From Erysipelotrichales bacterium (GTDB taxonomy: Bacteria; Bacillota_I; Bacilli_A; RFN20; CAG-826), in NCBI GenBank assembly GCA_022508535.1, contig JAFLUZ010000013.1:1-51254 (forward strand): a DNA stretch of 51,254 bases, given 5' to 3'. The notes under the pieces are model-generated. The model worked only from the letters and a program-made list of their open reading frames with translations. It was not told the origin of the DNA and did not search any database. Made by a program: the position numbers and the translations under genes. This document shows, piece by piece, positions 38,836 through 48,409 of this stretch (positions are counted from its first letter, which is position 1; each line of letters opens with the position of its first letter).

Positions 38836-41343
38836 TTATTTAAGATAAGTTAAGCTACCACCAATTTGTGATAATGTCCCTGTAGAAGAATTTTCTAAAA
38901 CGAAGATTCTTGCATTTCCTTTAGAAACTGATCCTGTAGATAAACTACCATTAGTAACTGTAATTCTTTGCCCAGATACTAAATCAACATATGTTCCGTT
39001 TGGTAAGCCACTAAAAGTAGCACTTCCAGAAATAGTGACACATGCTAATGAATCAATATTACCTTCTGTATAACGACGAATAAATGCCATGTTTCCAGAT
39101 GTATTTGAAGTTGTATATTGTCCACGTCTTAAAGCAGGAACTGCCATTCTAATTTGATTTAATTTTTGTAGATGTTTAGAAAGTGTGGAATTAAGTGTTT
39201 CATTAACTTTTCCGCTTGCGGTATATTTAGCAAAACCAGTTGCATTTACATTACCAACGAGATGATCACCGAAATATGCTCTACCAGTATTTGCTAAAGC
39301 AGTATTTGGTCCATCATCGATAACCTTTCCTTTTTGGAATTCAATTTCACTTCCATAATAAATACATGGTACGCCACGGAATGTAAACATTAATGACATA
39401 TTTTCTGCCCATGCATCAGTACCACCAGCAAATCTTAGTCTATCTTGTCCATCTGGGCCATAGTCATGAGAATCAACGTAAACTACATTATAAGTTGAAT
39501 CTTCAAAGTATTGATCATTTTCTTTTGCAACTCTAAATGCATCTGAAGCATAACGGAAATTCCAATGCATTGGGAAATCAATAACACCTGCTCCACTTGC
39601 CTTACTATGATCTGGTTTGTGATAGGTCACACCATTTAATTTAGCATTAGTGGATGTTGGTTGATTTTTAACAGTAGAATTATCATTATAAGCTTTTTCA
39701 ATACTTGCTAAGTTTGTAACTTTATCTCCCCAAGGATATTCTTTACTTTCTTTCCAAGTATAGAAGGGTGCACTTAAAGCAGGTATACCATGATTCCAAA
39801 CTTCACGAACACGTGCACATACTTCACCAAACATATAGAAATTATTATTTCCACATCTTCTTGCGAATTCATAAAGTCCAGGCAAGAGATAGTTATTAAA
39901 AGTAAGTCTTGAAATATGTTTCATAGTGTCAATACGGAAATAGTCGACACCTAATCTAATGAAGTCACCATAACATTTAACTAAATATTCTGCAACAATA
40001 GGATTTTCTGTATTTAAATCAACACAGTCTCCTGCAATTTGTGCAACTTGTTCTCCAAATGATTCCCAAGAGAAATTACCATAATGGTGATAAATATCAT
40101 TAGGATCTGAACCATCATTTTTTGTATTTTTCATATTAGCAATTCTTGCATTATATTGTTGATCACCATTTAATGAGAAATAGTTTTCTGGTAATCCAGA
40201 ATTTTCTAAAATACTCAAGCAATTTATTGAAGATAAATCACTACCGTTTTTTTCAAACATTGGGAAAAGATTCCTTTCACCAAAGTTACTAGTGTGATTA
40301 AATACAACGTCAAGTACTAATTTCATGTCTCTAGAATGTACTTCGTCAAGTAATGTTTCAAATGAGACATCATCAGATTCATAACGTGAATCAATTTTTG
40401 TAAAATCTAAGGCATGATATCCGTGATAGTCGTATCCTGAAGCATTTTCTACAACTGGAGTAATCCAAACTGCTGTGAATCCTAAAGCCTTAATATAATC
40501 AAGTTTTTCAATTAGTCCTTTAAAGTCTCCACGCCATGCAGGATCAGAAGCAGGATTTTTGCTATCCCAACAATCTACGTTATTTGATGGGTCACCATCA
40601 TAGAACCTTGTAGTAATTGCAAAATATATTGTTTCATCACGGAAATCAGTACGCGATCCTTTATAAGGATGAAGTACTTTAAAGTAATCATCACCTAAAT
40701 CATTCCATATAGAAAAGTCTTTATATGTTTTAGCTTCAACTGGATCCATTGGAAGTTGGCTTCCTCCACCTCCACCACCAGGATTGCTTGAAGAGAAATC
40801 TCCACCATAGTAATCAGAATGACTCCACTTGCCTTGGTCATACCAGTGATAACCAACTCCGCTAACGCTTAAGTCGCCAGTTTGATTTTGGTTGCTACCA
40901 ATATTAAAGATAACGTTTACTGCTGTCATTCCTTCTGCAAAGTCATAGCATAGCCAAGTATCATCATATTTCTTTAAAGTAGTTCCTGGCCATCCACCAC
41001 AATATTCAGTAGTGGATCCATTAGTAGTGTTCCAAGCATAAATATGAGTATAACTACTTGCTGCTTTCACTAATACTTTTATATTAGAAATAACTGGGAG
41101 AACTTCTCCAGATGGAGTACTAGTTGAATTCGAATTGTTATTTGAACTAGACGAATTAGGATTATTGTTTGAACTAGTTGAATTGCCATTTGGATTATCT
41201 ACATTAGATGATGGCCCCACTGAATTGCTTATAGAATCATCAAGCGAAATGCTACCATTTGAAGAATTGCTACTATCTGCTACTCCACATGAAACAAGTC
41301 CTAATAGCATAACTAGAGCCATGGATAAAACTGATTTTTTCAT
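38836..41343 (-). CDS. Cell-surface alpha-amylase (GH13) lipoprotein with starch-binding module
   Basis: 835 residues from ATG 41343, which has AAAGG ahead and starts a lipoprotein signal (lipobox LVSC, Cys19); an in-frame codon 132 bp upstream has neither. A Ser/Asn-rich linker (about 22-82) leads to a CBM26-like starch-binding module (about 85-175; YTHIYAWN ... GGWPGTTLKKY ... WLCYDF), a Gly linker, and a GH13 barrel with VVFNHT, nucleophile Asp472 in FRIDTMKH, acid/base Glu507 in MFGEVCAR, and Asp627 in VDSHDYG. A beta domain follows. It should degrade starch at the cell surface. It sits next to the ECF sigma locus but has its own terminator. Confidence 0.92.
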   Translation of the reverse strand: MKKSVLSMALVMLLGLVSCGVADSSNSSNGSISLDDSISNSVGPSSNVDNPNGNSTSSNNNPNSSSSNNNSNSTSTPSGEVLPVISNIKVLVKAASSYTHIYAWNTTNGSTTEYCGGWPGTTLKKYDDTWLCYDFAEGMTAVNVIFNIGSNQNQTGDLSVSGVGYHWYDQGKWSHSDYYGGDFSSSNPGGGGGGSQLPMDPVEAKTYKDFSIWNDLGDDYFKVLHPYKGSRTDFRDETIYFAITTRFYDGDPSNNVDCWDSKNPASDPAWRGDFKGLIEKLDYIKALGFTAVWITPVVENASGYDYHGYHALDFTKIDSRYESDDVSFETLLDEVHSRDMKLVLDVVFNHTSNFGERNLFPMFEKNGSDLSSINCLSILENSGLPENYFSLNGDQQYNARIANMKNTKNDGSDPNDIYHHYGNFSWESFGEQVAQIAGDCVDLNTENPIVAEYLVKCYGDFIRLGVDYFRIDTMKHISRLTFNNYLLPGLYEFARRCGNNNFYMFGEVCARVREVWNHGIPALSAPFYTWKESKEYPWGDKVTNLASIEKAYNDNSTVKNQPTSTNAKLNGVTYHKPDHSKASGAGVIDFPMHWNFRYASDAFRVAKENDQYFEDSTYNVVYVDSHDYGPDGQDRLRFAGGTDAWAENMSLMFTFRGVPCIYYGSEIEFQKGKVIDDGPNTALANTGRAYFGDHLVGNVNATGFAKYTASGKVNETLNSTLSKHLQKLNQIRMAVPALRRGQYTTSNTSGNMAFIRRYTEGNIDSLACVTISGSATFSGLPNGTYVDLVSGQRITVTNGSLSTGSVSKGNARIFVLENSSTGTLSQIGGSLTYLK

Positions 41344-41419
41344 ATGTCTTTTCCTTTCAAAATTACAATTTATTTTATCATATAAAATATAATTGTCATA
41401 TTCATTTTTTTGTGACAAT

Positions 41420-41452
41420 AAAAAAACGATACAACATTTTAAATATTGTATC
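41420..41452 (-). terminator. Terminator after the XRE gene
   Basis: Minus strand GATACAA...TTGTATC with a further AT-rich extension, then GTTTTTTTATTG. Confidence 0.7.
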
Positions 41453-41511
41453 ATTTTATCAATTGTTTTTGCCATTTATTATATAGACAGAACCAGTAAT
41501 TATTTCCAATA

Positions 41512-42249
41512 TTATTTATGTCCTAACAAAACAAATATCTTTTTTATTAAATTCCAGGTGTATGGGCAATTATTTTCTATTAATACTCTTATTTCTTCTC
41601 TCGAAAATCCATCTTTAAATTCTCCTAAAGATAATGCCACTTTTCCAGTTGCATAACCGCCATATCCAATTTCACTTGCAATAGCAGCTCCTCCAATTGA
41701 ATACATTCCAATTGCAACTCCCCCAACAGAAAATATACCAAACGCTATTCCGCCCATGGCAATTAAACCAATAGAAAATCCACCAAGTGCCATAAGTAAT
41801 GCTAAAGCAACACCACCTAAAGCTAAAAGGCCAAGCGCTAAGCCACCTAGTGATATAACTCCAAAACTTAAACCGCCTATAGCTATAACACCAGTTGCAA
41901 TGTTTCCAATAGCAATAATTCCTTTAGCTTTTCTAAATCCAAAGCCAATATTAATATGTACGAGCGGAATTCCTTTAATAGTTTTTTTACTCTTGTACTC
42001 ATAATATGCATAATTATTTACTATGTTTTTAGGTTCATTATTATAATTACTATTTTCAACTCCCAAAAGGGAATCTGTTGTAATATTAAAAACCTTTGCT
42101 AATAACATTATTTTTTCTAATTCAGGAGTTGAAACGCCTAATTCCCAATTTGAAATAGTTTGTCTTGTTACATCAATTAAGTTACCTAATTCTTCTTGAG
42201 AATATCCCTTTTCTTTTCTTAATTGTATCAATCTTTCATTAAATTTCAT
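41512..42249 (-). CDS. XRE regulator with a glycine-rich hydrophobic decapeptide repeat
   Basis: 245 residues from ATG 42249 (GGAGGAAG ahead). Residues 1-65 are an HTH_3/XRE domain (RLIQLRKEKGYSQEELGNLI, TRQTISNWELGVSTPELEK). The rest, from about residue 110 to 210, is a repeat with period ten: hydrophobic-x-x-x-G-G-x-x-x-G (ISLGGLALG, LIAMGGIAFG, IFSVGGVAIG, MYSIGGAAI). The repeat could pack in the membrane or form a beta-solenoid. A short C-terminal part (FSREEIRVLIENN) follows. DNA binding plus a membrane-like repeat suggests a membrane-linked sensor regulator; no target is evident beyond the possibility of its own promoter. Confidence 0.75.
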   Translation of the reverse strand: MKFNERLIQLRKEKGYSQEELGNLIDVTRQTISNWELGVSTPELEKIMLLAKVFNITTDSLLGVENSNYNNEPKNIVNNYAYYEYKSKKTIKGIPLVHINIGFGFRKAKGIIAIGNIATGVIAIGGLSFGVISLGGLALGLLALGGVALALLMALGGFSIGLIAMGGIAFGIFSVGGVAIGMYSIGGAAIASEIGYGGYATGKVALSLGEFKDGFSREEIRVLIENNCPYTWNLIKKIFVLLGHK

Positions 42250-42375
42250 ATTGTCTTCCTCCGTATAGAGACTATAAAACATTTTAGCAACCACTTCTAG
42301 CGATATCTTTTGGCAATTTGTCAAAACTTTTTAACATTTCATATAAAAGTAGAAATTTATGACAAAAATGCAAGA

Positions 42376-43032
42376 TTATGCTTCATCATAATAAAATTGC
42401 TCTGAATAGCTAAGCAGCGTATATTCAGATTTTTCTAATTCCTTTATCTTTTGTTTTAGTTCTTCCTCACTAATAAATTTTATAAATTCATCTTCGTATC
42501 CATTTTCAAAAAACATACTATAAATAATCATATATTTTTTATCTAATTCATTAATAAGTAAAACGTACTGATCTTCATTTTCTTTTGCTAGTGGTCCAAC
42601 CATTGCATAATATGCTTTCCAATTATCTATAGTATTTAAAACAAAATCCAAATTTTCAAATTCTTCAATTGTCTTATTTAAATCAAACGCATCTTCTTCA
42701 AGAAACCAATCCTCGAAAAAAGATAGACCATCTAATTTCCACGAGATTTGTGATCTAATAAATTCTTCAATTATATTCTTATTATTTTCTTTTAAATCTT
42801 CATAAAATCCACCACATATAACCCAATCATATCGACATGCCCAGCTAGACAACATTTTATCATCCCAATCTTTGTTTAAATATTTTTTAATAGCATTCAC
42901 TATTATTTCTAACTTGTAATACTTTTCAAATGGATACTCATTATCATATTTCAATTTATCTTGAGGTATATTAATCTCCTCAAATTTACAAGTTAAATCA
43001 CATATTTTTTTAATTAATTCTTTGTCAAACAT
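42376..43032 (-). CDS. Acidic protein of unknown function
   Basis: 218 residues, no signal or membrane segment, rich in Asp, Glu, Tyr and Trp and in helix-forming stretches (NTIDNWKAYYAMVGPLAKEN, DQYVLLINELDKKYMIIYSM). Start has AAGGTGGTG ahead. Acidic, aromatic-rich small cytoplasmic proteins of this look include toxin-immunity (SMI1/KNR4 or SUFU-like) proteins, but I cannot place it and no toxin is adjacent. Followed downstream by the XRE gene; upstream by another small unknown gene with its own terminator. Confidence 0.6.
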   Translation of the reverse strand: MFDKELIKKICDLTCKFEEINIPQDKLKYDNEYPFEKYYKLEIIVNAIKKYLNKDWDDKMLSSWACRYDWVICGGFYEDLKENNKNIIEEFIRSQISWKLDGLSFFEDWFLEEDAFDLNKTIEEFENLDFVLNTIDNWKAYYAMVGPLAKENEDQYVLLINELDKKYMIIYSMFFENGYEDEFIKFISEEELKQKIKELEKSEYTLLSYSEQFYYDEA

Positions 43033-43085
43033 AATTTATACACCACCTTTTTAATTAATTAAATTTGTTAATATCCTTTTTACGC

Positions 43086-43113
43086 AATAAAAAAGAAGGA
43101 TTTTCATCCTTCT
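43086..43113 (-). terminator. Terminator after the small unknown gene
   Basis: Perfect 8-bp stem AGAAGGAT / ATCCTTCT, 4-base loop, then TTTTTTATTG on the minus strand. Confidence 0.85.
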
Positions 43114-43152
43114 ATGTAAGTAGAGATAATTTGTTCAATAATTAAAGCAATT

Positions 43153-43407
43153 TTAATATTCAAAGATTTCTGTAAAATCCTCGTTTTCTTTTATTGCCTG
43201 AACAATAATATCAAAAACAAACCTACTAACATATGAGGAATAAATTTCTTTGCCTTTTGAATCGCAACCATCTGTTACTCTATCATCAGTATCTATTTCT
43301 AAAATGTATTTTTTACGCTTAATATCAATACTAATTTGATCAACTAAACAATCTTCTCCAGTTTTTGATTCAGTGTAAAACATTTCCCAATCTTCAGCTA
43401 GAAACAT
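43153..43407 (-). CDS. Small conserved-looking protein of unknown function
   Basis: 84 residues with a strong ribosome site (AGGAGGAA) nine bases ahead and its own terminator, so it is probably real. The sequence is acidic (TGEDCLVDQISIDIKR, YILEIDTDDRVTDGCD, FDIIVQAIKENEDFTEI). No family is recognised. No signal or membrane segment. It could be a partner of the 218-residue acidic protein downstream, though a terminator separates them. Confidence 0.55.
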   Translation of the reverse strand: MFLAEDWEMFYTESKTGEDCLVDQISIDIKRKKYILEIDTDDRVTDGCDSKGKEIYSSYVSRFVFDIIVQAIKENEDFTEIFEY

Positions 43408-43479
43408 ACGAATTCCTCCTTTTTAAAAATTAATTGCTTTAATTTGCGCAAATAGTTAAGCTAACTTTATTGTTATCCA

Positions 43480-44499
43480 TTAGAACAATTGTTCAAAATA
43501 CTTTACATTGTCAAGGCTAGGGGTAAGTTCCCCACTTTCTAATTTATGAACAATCTCAATCACCTTATCATTAAATGGTGTCGGAATTGATACTTGTTTT
43601 CCAAAATTAGAAACAATACCATTTATGTAGTCAATTTCGCATGGTATACCTTTTTCAATATCTTGTAACATGCTAGCTTTTAGCAATCTATGCTTTTTGA
43701 TTGCAATTGGAATTATAATAAAACTCAACCATTTTTTCAATGAGTTTTTATAGTTTAGTATTTTTACTACATCTTTTCCTTGAATTGGCTCAATTTTGAT
43801 TCCACTTGCAAAAGCAACATCAATACATTCCTTAATTATTCTTTGGATAATTTTTCTACTTGGTTTATATTTTGCAACTTCACCAAATGTTTTACCACAA
43901 ACGGTACTCATCCCACTAAAAGCAGAGTTGATAAGAAGTTTTGACCAACGTGCGCCAATAAAATTTTCTTCAACTTGAACATCCCCCATAATGCTAAGTA
44001 TTCGAATAATTTCATCAAACTTTTCTCCTTTTTGACCATTCATACTTCCAAAGCTAAAACTCAAGCTTTGTCTTTCTGGATTAGAAGTAAGTTCACTTCT
44101 TCCGGGTTCAATTCGTGTTGCTCCCCAAGCAACTGCACAGCCGTATGTTCTATTATCTCCAATTACCTCCGCAACATCCTTTTCTGGTAAACCATTTTGC
44201 ATTGTGCAAATGACACCATCTTCTGCTAAAAATTTAGATATTTTTTTAATAATTTCGAGATTACCGATTTGTTTTGTTACTAAAAAAATTATATCGTATT
44301 TTTCTTGTACATTAGTATCTAATATTGCATTGACCTTTTCTGTCATTTGAATCGTTCCAACTACTATTGCGCCTTTTTCATTCAAGGCATCAACGCTTTT
44401 TGGGTTTCTATCAATTATATCGAATTTTTCTCCGTTTTTTGCAAGAAATGCGCCAAGAACAATTCCGAGCGATCCTGCACCATAAATTGCATATTTCAT
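43480..44499 (-). CDS. panE: Ketopantoate reductase-type enzyme (2-dehydropantoate 2-reductase family)
   Basis: 339 residues: NADP site YAIYGAGSLGIVLGAFL at the N-terminus, then LVTKQIGNLEII, CTMQNGLPEKDVAEVIGD, the Arg-rich ATRIEPGRSELT, the catalytic-lysine helix in ARWSKLLINSAFSGM, and a C-terminal helical domain. Reduces 2-dehydropantoate to pantoate for CoA synthesis in the family's type member, but ApbA/PanE-like paralogs of other specificity are frequent, and no panB or panC is near. AAGGAGATA lies ahead of the ATG. Confidence 0.82.
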   Translation of the reverse strand: MKYAIYGAGSLGIVLGAFLAKNGEKFDIIDRNPKSVDALNEKGAIVVGTIQMTEKVNAILDTNVQEKYDIIFLVTKQIGNLEIIKKISKFLAEDGVICTMQNGLPEKDVAEVIGDNRTYGCAVAWGATRIEPGRSELTSNPERQSLSFSFGSMNGQKGEKFDEIIRILSIMGDVQVEENFIGARWSKLLINSAFSGMSTVCGKTFGEVAKYKPSRKIIQRIIKECIDVAFASGIKIEPIQGKDVVKILNYKNSLKKWLSFIIIPIAIKKHRLLKASMLQDIEKGIPCEIDYINGIVSNFGKQVSIPTPFNDKVIEIVHKLESGELTPSLDNVKYFEQLF

Positions 44500-44596
44500 A
44501 TTTATCTCCTTAATATTAATTTGCTGTTAGATTATATATCATTTAAAAATATTTGTCATTCAAAAATATTTATTAGTCCATGCAAATAATTCCCAA

Positions 44597-44631
44597 GTAA
44601 AAAAACGAAACTATTTTATTAAGTTTCGTTT
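44597..44631 (-). terminator. Terminator after the second DegV gene
   Basis: Perfect 10-bp stem AAACGAAACT / AGTTTCGTTT, 9-base loop, then TTTTACTTGG on the minus strand. Confidence 0.8.
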
Positions 44632-44661
44632 CTTAAATAAATATGTTATTTTGACTATATG

Positions 44662-45495
44662 TTAGTCTACATTCTCTTTTTTTACAAAGATAAATCCAAA
44701 TGCATTTGGTCCCCAATGACAAGCGAGAACTGGATCTAGATTATCAAACTCACACATTGATTTTTGATAACTACTATCTACCATATTAATTAAATTACGA
44801 AGATTTTTATCGTTATAAGTGTATGATGGCACGATAGTATAATTAGTGTCTACTAATCTAGTCATTTCATTAGCAATATATTTCATGGCTGTTTTTAAGC
44901 CAATCTTTTTAGCATCTGTTTTAACACAACCATCTTTAAAAGTGATTACTGGCTTGATATGAAGACTACTACCTATTAACCATTCTTTTCTTGATAATCT
45001 TCCACCTTTTGCTAAGTAATTCAATGTTTCAGGAATAGCAAGAATTTTAATTCTTGGGATAAAATTCTCTACATGCTTTATTATTTCATCAACTGGTCTA
45101 TTGCGATATTTATTTATTTCTTCAACGAGAATTCTCATTCCTCCGACTGCAGATAAAGAATCAATCACGTGAACCTTTTTATTGTCCTCAAAAAGTAATT
45201 TAATTGAATTATATGATCCTGATAGTTTAGAAGAAAGTACTAGAATGATAACATCATCACCATTTGCAGTTACAGCATTTATTCTTTCCTCAAGTTTTCC
45301 TAAATTTGGTAATGAAGTTTTAGGAAAATATTTATTTTCAAGAAGAAGTTTATAAAACTCATCAATTGTTAGATCAATACCATCTTCGTATTCTTTTTCG
45401 CCCATTGTATAGCGTAAAGGAATAAGTTCGACATCATATTTTTGTGCTTCTTCAAATTTAATGCTACTTGCAGTGTCTACAAAAACTTTAATCAC
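44662..45495 (-). CDS. DegV family fatty-acid-binding protein (second copy)
   Basis: 277 residues starting with GTG (AAAGGAG nine bases ahead): VFVDTASSIKFEEA, TIDEFYKLLLENKYFPKTSL, LVLSSKLSGSYNSIK, ETLNYLAKGGRLSRKEW, ending in HWGPNAFGFIF. Same FakB/DegV fold as the copy at 29.7-30.5 kb but diverged, probably binding a different acyl chain for FakA-dependent phosphorylation. Not next to a fakA gene. A terminator follows. Confidence 0.87.
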   Translation of the reverse strand: MIKVFVDTASSIKFEEAQKYDVELIPLRYTMGEKEYEDGIDLTIDEFYKLLLENKYFPKTSLPNLGKLEERINAVTANGDDVIILVLSSKLSGSYNSIKLLFEDNKKVHVIDSLSAVGGMRILVEEINKYRNRPVDEIIKHVENFIPRIKILAIPETLNYLAKGGRLSRKEWLIGSSLHIKPVITFKDGCVKTDAKKIGLKTAMKYIANEMTRLVDTNYTIVPSYTYNDKNLRNLINMVDSSYQKSMCEFDNLDPVLACHWGPNAFGFIFVKKENVD

Positions 45496-45842
45496 TCAAA
45501 TTCTCCTTTCTAATCTATATATTTTTATTCAATTTTTTCTAAGTTAAAAACTTTATCTAAGTAATAACTGACTTAGCGTAACAAGTATAACATAGCAAAG
45601 AATTAAAAACAATTTAAGGACTAAAAATAATGAATGAAAGATACAAAATACGTGCATTATGGATATAATTAGTATTCAAATCTAGCAGGTTGATAGTTTT
45701 TTAACAAATATTATGAGAAATAACTAAAATTTTCATAGTTTAGTATCATCCGCATAAATACATTTAAAAAAAATCACTCTATTATTTGATAATAGAATGA
45801 CTATCTTTTTAATTCACTTGCTGTTTTAATTTATTTTGCAAT
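45496..45842. other. 347-bp intergenic region
   Basis: Contains the DegV gene ribosome site at its left end and the terminator of the GNAT gene at 45766-45800. The remaining 200 bases are AT-rich; I see no reading frame with a ribosome site and no clear RNA fold. Confidence 0.5.
45767..45800 (-). terminator. Terminator after the GNAT gene
   Basis: Minus strand TCATTCTATTAT / ATAATAGAGTGA, 12 bp with one G-U pair, 3-base loop, then TTTTTTTTAAATG. Confidence 0.8.
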
Positions 45843-46316
45843 TTATTTGTTAAAAGGTTTTTCTAGTTCGAAATGTCCATCTTGAAAATTTAGATTATTG
45901 TTTTTATGTTTATAACCACACTTTTTATAAAAAGGTATTGCCGAAATTGCTGAATGGACATAAATTGTTTTGGCTCGTAAACCATATTCATCTTTCTCAA
46001 GGTTTTCTATTATTTTTCTTCCATATCCTTTTCCTTGATAAGCAGGATCAACAAAAATTGTGAATAAACAACTTTCGGTTAGACTATTCCAATAAGGACC
46101 TATTGCACCACATCCAATAATTTTATTATTCAGTTTCAATACGTAAAAATGAGTCCATGACGCTCTATGTTTAATAGAATCATAATTCAAACTCTTTATT
46201 ATTCCATCTACTGTTTCTTCAGGATAAAAGTCTACTAAAGAGGATTGTCTACAAGCACGTTCTATCATAAGACGTGTTTCTTCTATTTCATTTTCTTTTA
46301 TAATTTCAAATTCCAT
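45843..46316 (-). CDS. GNAT family N-acetyltransferase
   Basis: 157 residues: RACRQSSLVDFYPEETVDG, then FYVLKLNNKIIGCGAIGPYW, the acetyl-CoA site IFVDPAYQGKGYGRKIIENL, and the C-terminal IPFYKKCGYKH. Cytoplasmic acyltransferase on an unknown amine. GAGGAG lies eight bases ahead of the ATG. A strong terminator follows it. Confidence 0.87.
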   Translation of the reverse strand: MEFEIIKENEIEETRLMIERACRQSSLVDFYPEETVDGIIKSLNYDSIKHRASWTHFYVLKLNNKIIGCGAIGPYWNSLTESCLFTIFVDPAYQGKGYGRKIIENLEKDEYGLRAKTIYVHSAISAIPFYKKCGYKHKNNNLNFQDGHFELEKPFNK

Positions 46317-46448
46317 TTTAAACTCCTCATTGATTATTATATATCACTATAACATATCCATATTAACTACCAAGAATCTTTATCTATTAGTTCAATATTT
46401 TGTGTAGCACCAATTTCATCAAAGATCATACTTTTAAATCTTTTTACA

Positions 46449-47156
46449 TTATTTACCCCATTTATTATTAATTTCTTTCATTTGTTCTTTAACATTATTA
46501 AAATCAATATGATAATGTGTATAATCCATGTAAAATTTATTAAATCTTAATTTATCATGACTAACATATATTTCATGTAGATCAATATAATATGTGAATT
46601 TATGTTTGCCTAAAACCCAAATAATTTTTTCACTTTCAAATTCAAAAGTGCCATTTAACTCACCTTGATTAACAAATTCTTTTATTTCAGCCATGATTTT
46701 TTCTATACTAGTTCCAAACTGCACTTCTCTTATTTTATTAATAAAATGTTTTCTATCAATTGGCATTTCGTTATTTGGAATAATATAATACGTTTTTTTA
46801 AGTTGTAAAAAGATGTACTTTTTATATACGCAAAAATTTATATCATTTGAATTTTTTATTTCATTACCATCTCTATATAGTTTAAAATTATCAATTACAA
46901 ATAAATGTTTAGTTTTAATTTCTTTTTCTTTTAAAGTTTTATTATCAATTTTACTAAAAGACATTGCAAATATGCATATTAATAGTACCACTAAATATGC
47001 TACCCATACATAAAGCAATTCATAAAACGGTATCAAAATTGCAATAATAGATATGACCACACAAACAAAAAATGCTAGCCATAAAAATATAGTTAAGTTA
47101 CGTTTATTATAAGCTGCGATTGCACGCCCATCATTATATCCATAAAACTTAATCAT
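46449..47156 (-). CDS. Membrane protein of unknown function
   Basis: About 235 residues from ATG 47156 (GGTG ahead); an ATG four codons earlier directly abuts the AAAGGA and is less likely. Basic N-terminus (GYNDGRAIAAYNKRN), two membrane helices (about residues 19-60), then a soluble domain of about 165 residues with two similar beta-rich parts (FCVYKKYIFLQLKKTYYIIP; later FTYYIDLHEIYVS). This two-helix-plus-PH-like layout resembles YcxB-type proteins, but I cannot confirm the family. Divergent from the decarboxylase gene. Confidence 0.55.
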   Translation of the reverse strand: MIKFYGYNDGRAIAAYNKRNLTIFLWLAFFVCVVISIIAILIPFYELLYVWVAYLVVLLICIFAMSFSKIDNKTLKEKEIKTKHLFVIDNFKLYRDGNEIKNSNDINFCVYKKYIFLQLKKTYYIIPNNEMPIDRKHFINKIREVQFGTSIEKIMAEIKEFVNQGELNGTFEFESEKIIWVLGKHKFTYYIDLHEIYVSHDKLRFNKFYMDYTHYHIDFNNVKEQMKEINNKWGK

Positions 47157-47205
47157 TCTAAACACCATTCCTTTATAAAATTATACCATAATACTTAGGT
47201 TTTCA

Positions 47206-47235
47206 TTGGACATTTTTTTGAAAAAGATATATATT
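47206..47235 (+). promoter_or_regulatory. Promoter candidate giving a near-leaderless decarboxylase transcript
   Basis: TTGGAC (47206-47211), 18-bp spacer, TATATT (47230-47235). Transcription should start within a few bases of the ATG at 47243. No ribosome site is visible there. Confidence 0.35.
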
Positions 47236-47242
47236 AATTTTG

Positions 47243-48409
47243 ATGAAACACAAAAGACTTACAAGGGAATTTATCTCATATTTAAATAAAGATAAAAATT
47301 TAAAAAAATTGGTTGAACAAAGTTTGGAAATGGGTAAACAAATAAATCCCGACAAAGATACAAACCCTGCCCAATCGCTTGAAGAATTATATGATTTTTT
47401 GGACTGGGCAACAGAATGCATGCCTTGGAATATTTTGCCAAATAAAAAATATCCAACTCTATATGAACATATAGACCAATGTATCGGATATTTTTGGTAC
47501 ATTTTTGATCAACCATTAGACGAACTCAAGAACAAAGGATTTTATTATCCATCATTACAATATTTAGAACCTATTGCGAGTTGGATAAAAAAATATTCAA
47601 AAAATTGGGGCAAGTTTTTATCTAAAAAAGCAAGTTGGAATGATAATTACTTTAAACTTGTTTTAAACGATTCAAAATTCAACATGGACAAAGGTTGGTT
47701 TTCTAAAAAGAATATTTGGAAATCTTTCAATGATTTCTTTGCAAGAAAACTGGTAAATCTAGATTGTAGACCAATTGCCGACACTCAAGTTGTATGTCCT
47801 GCAGATTCATTGCCACAAGGAGTTTTCAAAATTGATGACAATAATCATTTGATAAATAATGATGTGTTAATAAAATCTGCAAAATTGACCTCTATTGAAC
47901 AACTCATTGGAAGCGACAGTAAATATTCAACCTCATTCGCGGGTGGGACTCTTACCCATACGCTTTTGTATGTAAATGATTATCATAGATACCATTTTCC
48001 AGTAGATGGAAAAATTTTGGAAATAAGAAAGATAAATGGCGTTAATGCAGGTGGTGGAATTACACAATGGGATGAAAAGAATAAAAGATATGTTTATTAT
48101 AATGAAATAGGTTTTCAAATGATAGAAACTAGAGATTGTATAATTCTGGATACAGCATATGACCTTGTTGCAGTTCTTCCAATTGGTATGTCCCAAATAT
48201 GTTCTTGTAACTTTGAAAAAAATATTAAGGTTGGGCAAACTGTCAAAAAAGGTCAACCGCTTGGATACTTCATGTTTGGAGGAAGTGATATTGTTATGAT
48301 ATTCCAAAAAAACATAAACTATATTGATCAAACAAAAAAAGATAGACAAGGTAACAATGTTCATCTTTTAGTTGGCGAAGCTTATGCCAAATTAGAAAGA
48401 AAAAATTAG
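47243..48409 (+). CDS. Phosphatidylserine decarboxylase-type protein
   Basis: 388 residues from ATG 47243. The C-terminal two thirds are a PSD domain: FNDFFARKLVNLDCRPI, VVCPADSLPQGVF, the His block YVNDYHRYHFPVDGKI, ETRDCIILDT and the self-cleavage/pyruvoyl site FMFGGSDIVMIF (GGS in place of LGST). An N-terminal extension of about 160 helical residues precedes it, as in the PSD-related subgroup. Would make phosphatidylethanolamine, or decarboxylate another compound, at the membrane. No pssA is nearby. It lies beside mobile-element remains, so horizontal acquisition is possible. Confidence 0.82.
   Translation: MKHKRLTREFISYLNKDKNLKKLVEQSLEMGKQINPDKDTNPAQSLEELYDFLDWATECMPWNILPNKKYPTLYEHIDQCIGYFWYIFDQPLDELKNKGFYYPSLQYLEPIASWIKKYSKNWGKFLSKKASWNDNYFKLVLNDSKFNMDKGWFSKKNIWKSFNDFFARKLVNLDCRPIADTQVVCPADSLPQGVFKIDDNNHLINNDVLIKSAKLTSIEQLIGSDSKYSTSFAGGTLTHTLLYVNDYHRYHFPVDGKILEIRKINGVNAGGGITQWDEKNKRYVYYNEIGFQMIETRDCIILDTAYDLVAVLPIGMSQICSCNFEKNIKVGQTVKKGQPLGYFMFGGSDIVMIFQKNINYIDQTKKDRQGNNVHLLVGEAYAKLERKN

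Noticed and set aside
42376-43407. Toxin-immunity or toxin-antitoxin pair of the two acidic unknown genes
   Set aside because: A terminator separates them, each has its own ribosome site, and neither shows toxin features.
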